Origin: Clostridioides difficile
GTDB lineage: Bacteria > Bacillota > Clostridia > Peptostreptococcales > Peptostreptococcaceae
Length of the DNA: 64,000 bases
Reading direction: 5' to 3'
NCBI GenBank assembly: GCA_012955965.1
Contig: JABBZI010000002.1
Span: forward strand, 186,001 to 250,000
The notes under the pieces were generated by a model. It was not told where the DNA came from. It ran no database searches and worked only from the letters and a program-made list of their open reading frames with translations. Position numbers and translations under genes: made by a program. This document shows, in pieces, positions 62,255 to 64,000 of this stretch; within the stretch, counting starts at the first letter, position 1, and each line of letters starts with the position of its first letter.

Positions 62255-64000
62255 TTATATAATATCTGTTATTTCCTGAGCTTCTTTTAGTTTTAAACTA
62301 ATAACTTTTGAAATGGCTTTTTCTTGCATTGTAACTCCATAAATATAATCAGCAGCTTCCATAGTCCCTCTTCTGTGTGTTACTGATATAAATTGTGTCT
62401 CTTTAGACAAATCCTTCAAAAACTCTCCAAATCTGAATATGTTTGCATCATCAAGTGGTGCTTCAATCTCATCTAATATACAAAATGGTGTTGGCTTTGT
62501 AATTAATATAGCAAATAGTATACTTATTGCTGTTAAAGCTTTTTCTCCACCAGATAATAGATTTAGATTTTTCATTTTTTTACCTGGTGGTTGAGCTGTT
62601 ATTAGTATATCACTTTCTAATAAATTTTCTTTATCTAAAATAGTTAATTCTCCACAACCCCCACCAAACAATCTCTTATACACATACTTAAAGTTTTTAC
62701 TTATTTCTTCAAATTTAATCTCAAATTCAGATTTCATATTTTCTTCTAATGTATGTATAAGCTTTTCTATCTCTTCCATAGATTCTTCTAAATCTTGTTT
62801 TTGTTCACTATAAAAATCATATCTTTCTTTTATTTCTTCATATTCCTTTATAGAATCTATATTTATATTTCCAAGACTTCTTATTTCTCTCTTCAGATTT
62901 TCTAAGAATTTTCTATCTATATCTAAATTTTCATCTTTGATTTCTAATGCTTGTACTAAAGTCATCTCATATTGCTCAAATAACTTATTTACATATGTGT
63001 CTTGACTAGTCTTTAACCTTTCTAATCTTCCACCAACTTTAAATAAACTCTCTTTAAGCTCTATATGCTGTCTATCTATAGTTTTTAATTCTTTATTTAT
63101 TTCATCAAAACTATTTTTCAAATCATCTTTGGCTATTTTTCTAGTTTCAAGATTTCTGTTACTATCTCCTAATTGTTTTATCAGGTTTTCTCTTTCTTTT
63201 TCTTCAATAGATATAGAATCTTGCAATTTAATTATTTCTTGTTCTTCATAGTTCAATGATTCTTCTAATTGTTTATTTTTTTCTTCTAGTTCACAATTTT
63301 CACCAACAATTCTTTCTATATCTCTAACTATACTATTATAAACTTCGGTTTTCTTTACTAAGGTTAAGTTTAATTCATCAAACTGAGACTTTTCCTTATC
63401 ATATAAATCATTATATTTTTTTATTTCATCATTTAACCTATCAATTTTTTCTTTATTTTGATTGTATATATTATCTAAATCTTCCATATCTTTTTCAACA
63501 ATATCACTTTTTTCAAGTGTGTAATTTAAATTAGAGTTTAAATCATTTTTCTCATTTTCTAATTTAGTAATACTACCTTTTAAAGATTCAATTTCAGATT
63601 CAATATTTTTTATACTTGTACTTTTTATTATTATACTTTTTTCTAAATCTTTTATTTCGCTATCATGCGAATTAATTTCATTTTTTATATCTTTTATATC
63701 TTTGTTTAGAGATTCTCTTTTTAATTCTAAGTCTGAAATCTCAATCTTAATATTATTTATCTTTTCTGTGTATTCATTGATGTATCTTTTTCTAGATAGT
63801 ATATTGCCATTAGTTTTTAAACTTCCTCCAGTCAAAGAACCTCCTGGATTTAATATTTCACCATCTAAAGTCACTATTTTAAATCTATGGCCAGTTTCTT
63901 TTGCAAATTTTATACCTTCATCTATATTATTTATAAGTATAGTTCTTCCAAGTATATTCTCAATTATATTTCTATACTTTTCATCAAATGTAATTAAATC
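62255..64000 (-). CDS. smc: Chromosome partition protein SMC, C-terminal part (runs off the window)
   Basis: ATPase of the condensin complex. The window holds the last 582 codons or less than half of the protein. The frame is open to the right edge, so the true start lies outside. From the edge it runs through the end of the hinge (GHRFKIVTLDGEILNPGGSL, with the Gly-rich GGSL turn), then a long coiled coil (about 450 residues of heptads). The C-terminal head follows, with the signature LLSGGEKALTAIS and Walker B CILDEIEAPLDD, and SVTHRRGTMEAADY near the end. Partners scpA and scpB lie at 9.3-10.5 kb. ftsY follows directly. Confidence 0.96.
   Translation of the reverse strand, partial: DLITFDEKYRNIIENILGRTILINNIDEGIKFAKETGHRFKIVTLDGEILNPGGSLTGGSLKTNGNILSRKRYINEYTEKINNIKIEISDLELKRESLNKDIKDIKNEINSHDSEIKDLEKSIIIKSTSIKNIESEIESLKGSITKLENEKNDLNSNLNYTLEKSDIVEKDMEDLDNIYNQNKEKIDRLNDEIKKYNDLYDKEKSQFDELNLTLVKKTEVYNSIVRDIERIVGENCELEEKNKQLEESLNYEEQEIIKLQDSISIEEKERENLIKQLGDSNRNLETRKIAKDDLKNSFDEINKELKTIDRQHIELKESLFKVGGRLERLKTSQDTYVNKLFEQYEMTLVQALEIKDENLDIDRKFLENLKREIRSLGNINIDSIKEYEEIKERYDFYSEQKQDLEESMEEIEKLIHTLEENMKSEFEIKFEEISKNFKYVYKRLFGGGCGELTILDKENLLESDILITAQPPGKKMKNLNLLSGGEKALTAISILFAILITKPTPFCILDEIEAPLDDANIFRFGEFLKDLSKETQFISVTHRRGTMEAADYIYGVTMQEKAISKVISLKLKEAQEITDII

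Noticed and set aside
1-64000. CRISPR arrays, tRNA or rRNA genes, insertion sequences
   Set aside because: No regularly spaced repeats, no cloverleaf-like T-loop sequences and no transposase-like proteins were seen on either strand.

Overview
The window is low-GC Firmicutes DNA that I recognise as Clostridioides difficile. The evidence is the A+T-rich codon use, the SH3/glucosaminidase autolysin of the Acd type next to polC, the CWB2-type cell wall protein, the sporulation genes (GerW, a SASP-like protein), CodY, and a gene order matching the smc-to-polC part of that chromosome. Most genes lie on the minus strand, so the natural reading direction is from high to low coordinates. The species call rests on recognition of proteins and order, not on a search. 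It is mostly core chromosome. I see no rRNA or tRNA gene, prophage, insertion sequence or CRISPR array.

Read right to left: smc (3' part), ftsY, ylxM-ffh, rpsP, khpA, rimM, trmD, rplS and rbgA form the protein-targeting and ribosome-assembly block (55.4-64 kb). Two paralogous branched-chain amino acid carriers (brnQ) with long A+T-rich upstream regions and CodY-box-like sites follow (51.3-55.1 kb). Next come a B12-dependent ribonucleotide reductase, rnhB, an FMN-dependent alpha-hydroxy-acid oxidising protein and a small coiled-coil protein (46.3-50.7 kb). A plus-strand island (40.2-46.1 kb) encodes a sensor kinase, response regulator, ABC ATPase and two permeases arranged like the LnrJK/LnrLMN drug-export systems, followed by a CarD-like regulator. 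It separates rnhB from yraN-comM-dprA-topA-codY (33.9-40.1 kb).

Below that lie rarA, a GNAT protein, and the iron-sulfur genes iscR-iscS-iscU (29.5-33.8 kb). A large secreted CWB2 cell wall protein (26.3-29.2 kb) sits between iscU and mnmA, an unusual place for it. alaS, with an upstream T-box, then ireB, a 723-residue membrane protein, ruvX and a DUF1292 protein form the next block (18.6-25 kb). fur (with a probable self-operator), a YdjM-like membrane protein, ribonuclease J, a SASP-like protein and a D-Ala-D-Ala carboxypeptidase follow (13.5-18.3 kb).

The last part (0-13.3 kb) holds a plus-strand GNAT and AraC/DUF2000 group, an M50 protease, scpA-scpB, a DUF2953 gene overlapping the GerW gene, a MarR regulator with a leucyl aminopeptidase, an orphan membrane protein, a short 46-residue gene, a MazG-like protein, a sirtuin, the autolysin acd and the start of polC. 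For many genes the Shine-Dalgarno sequence supports a start inside the longest open frame. I used that start and gave the reason.
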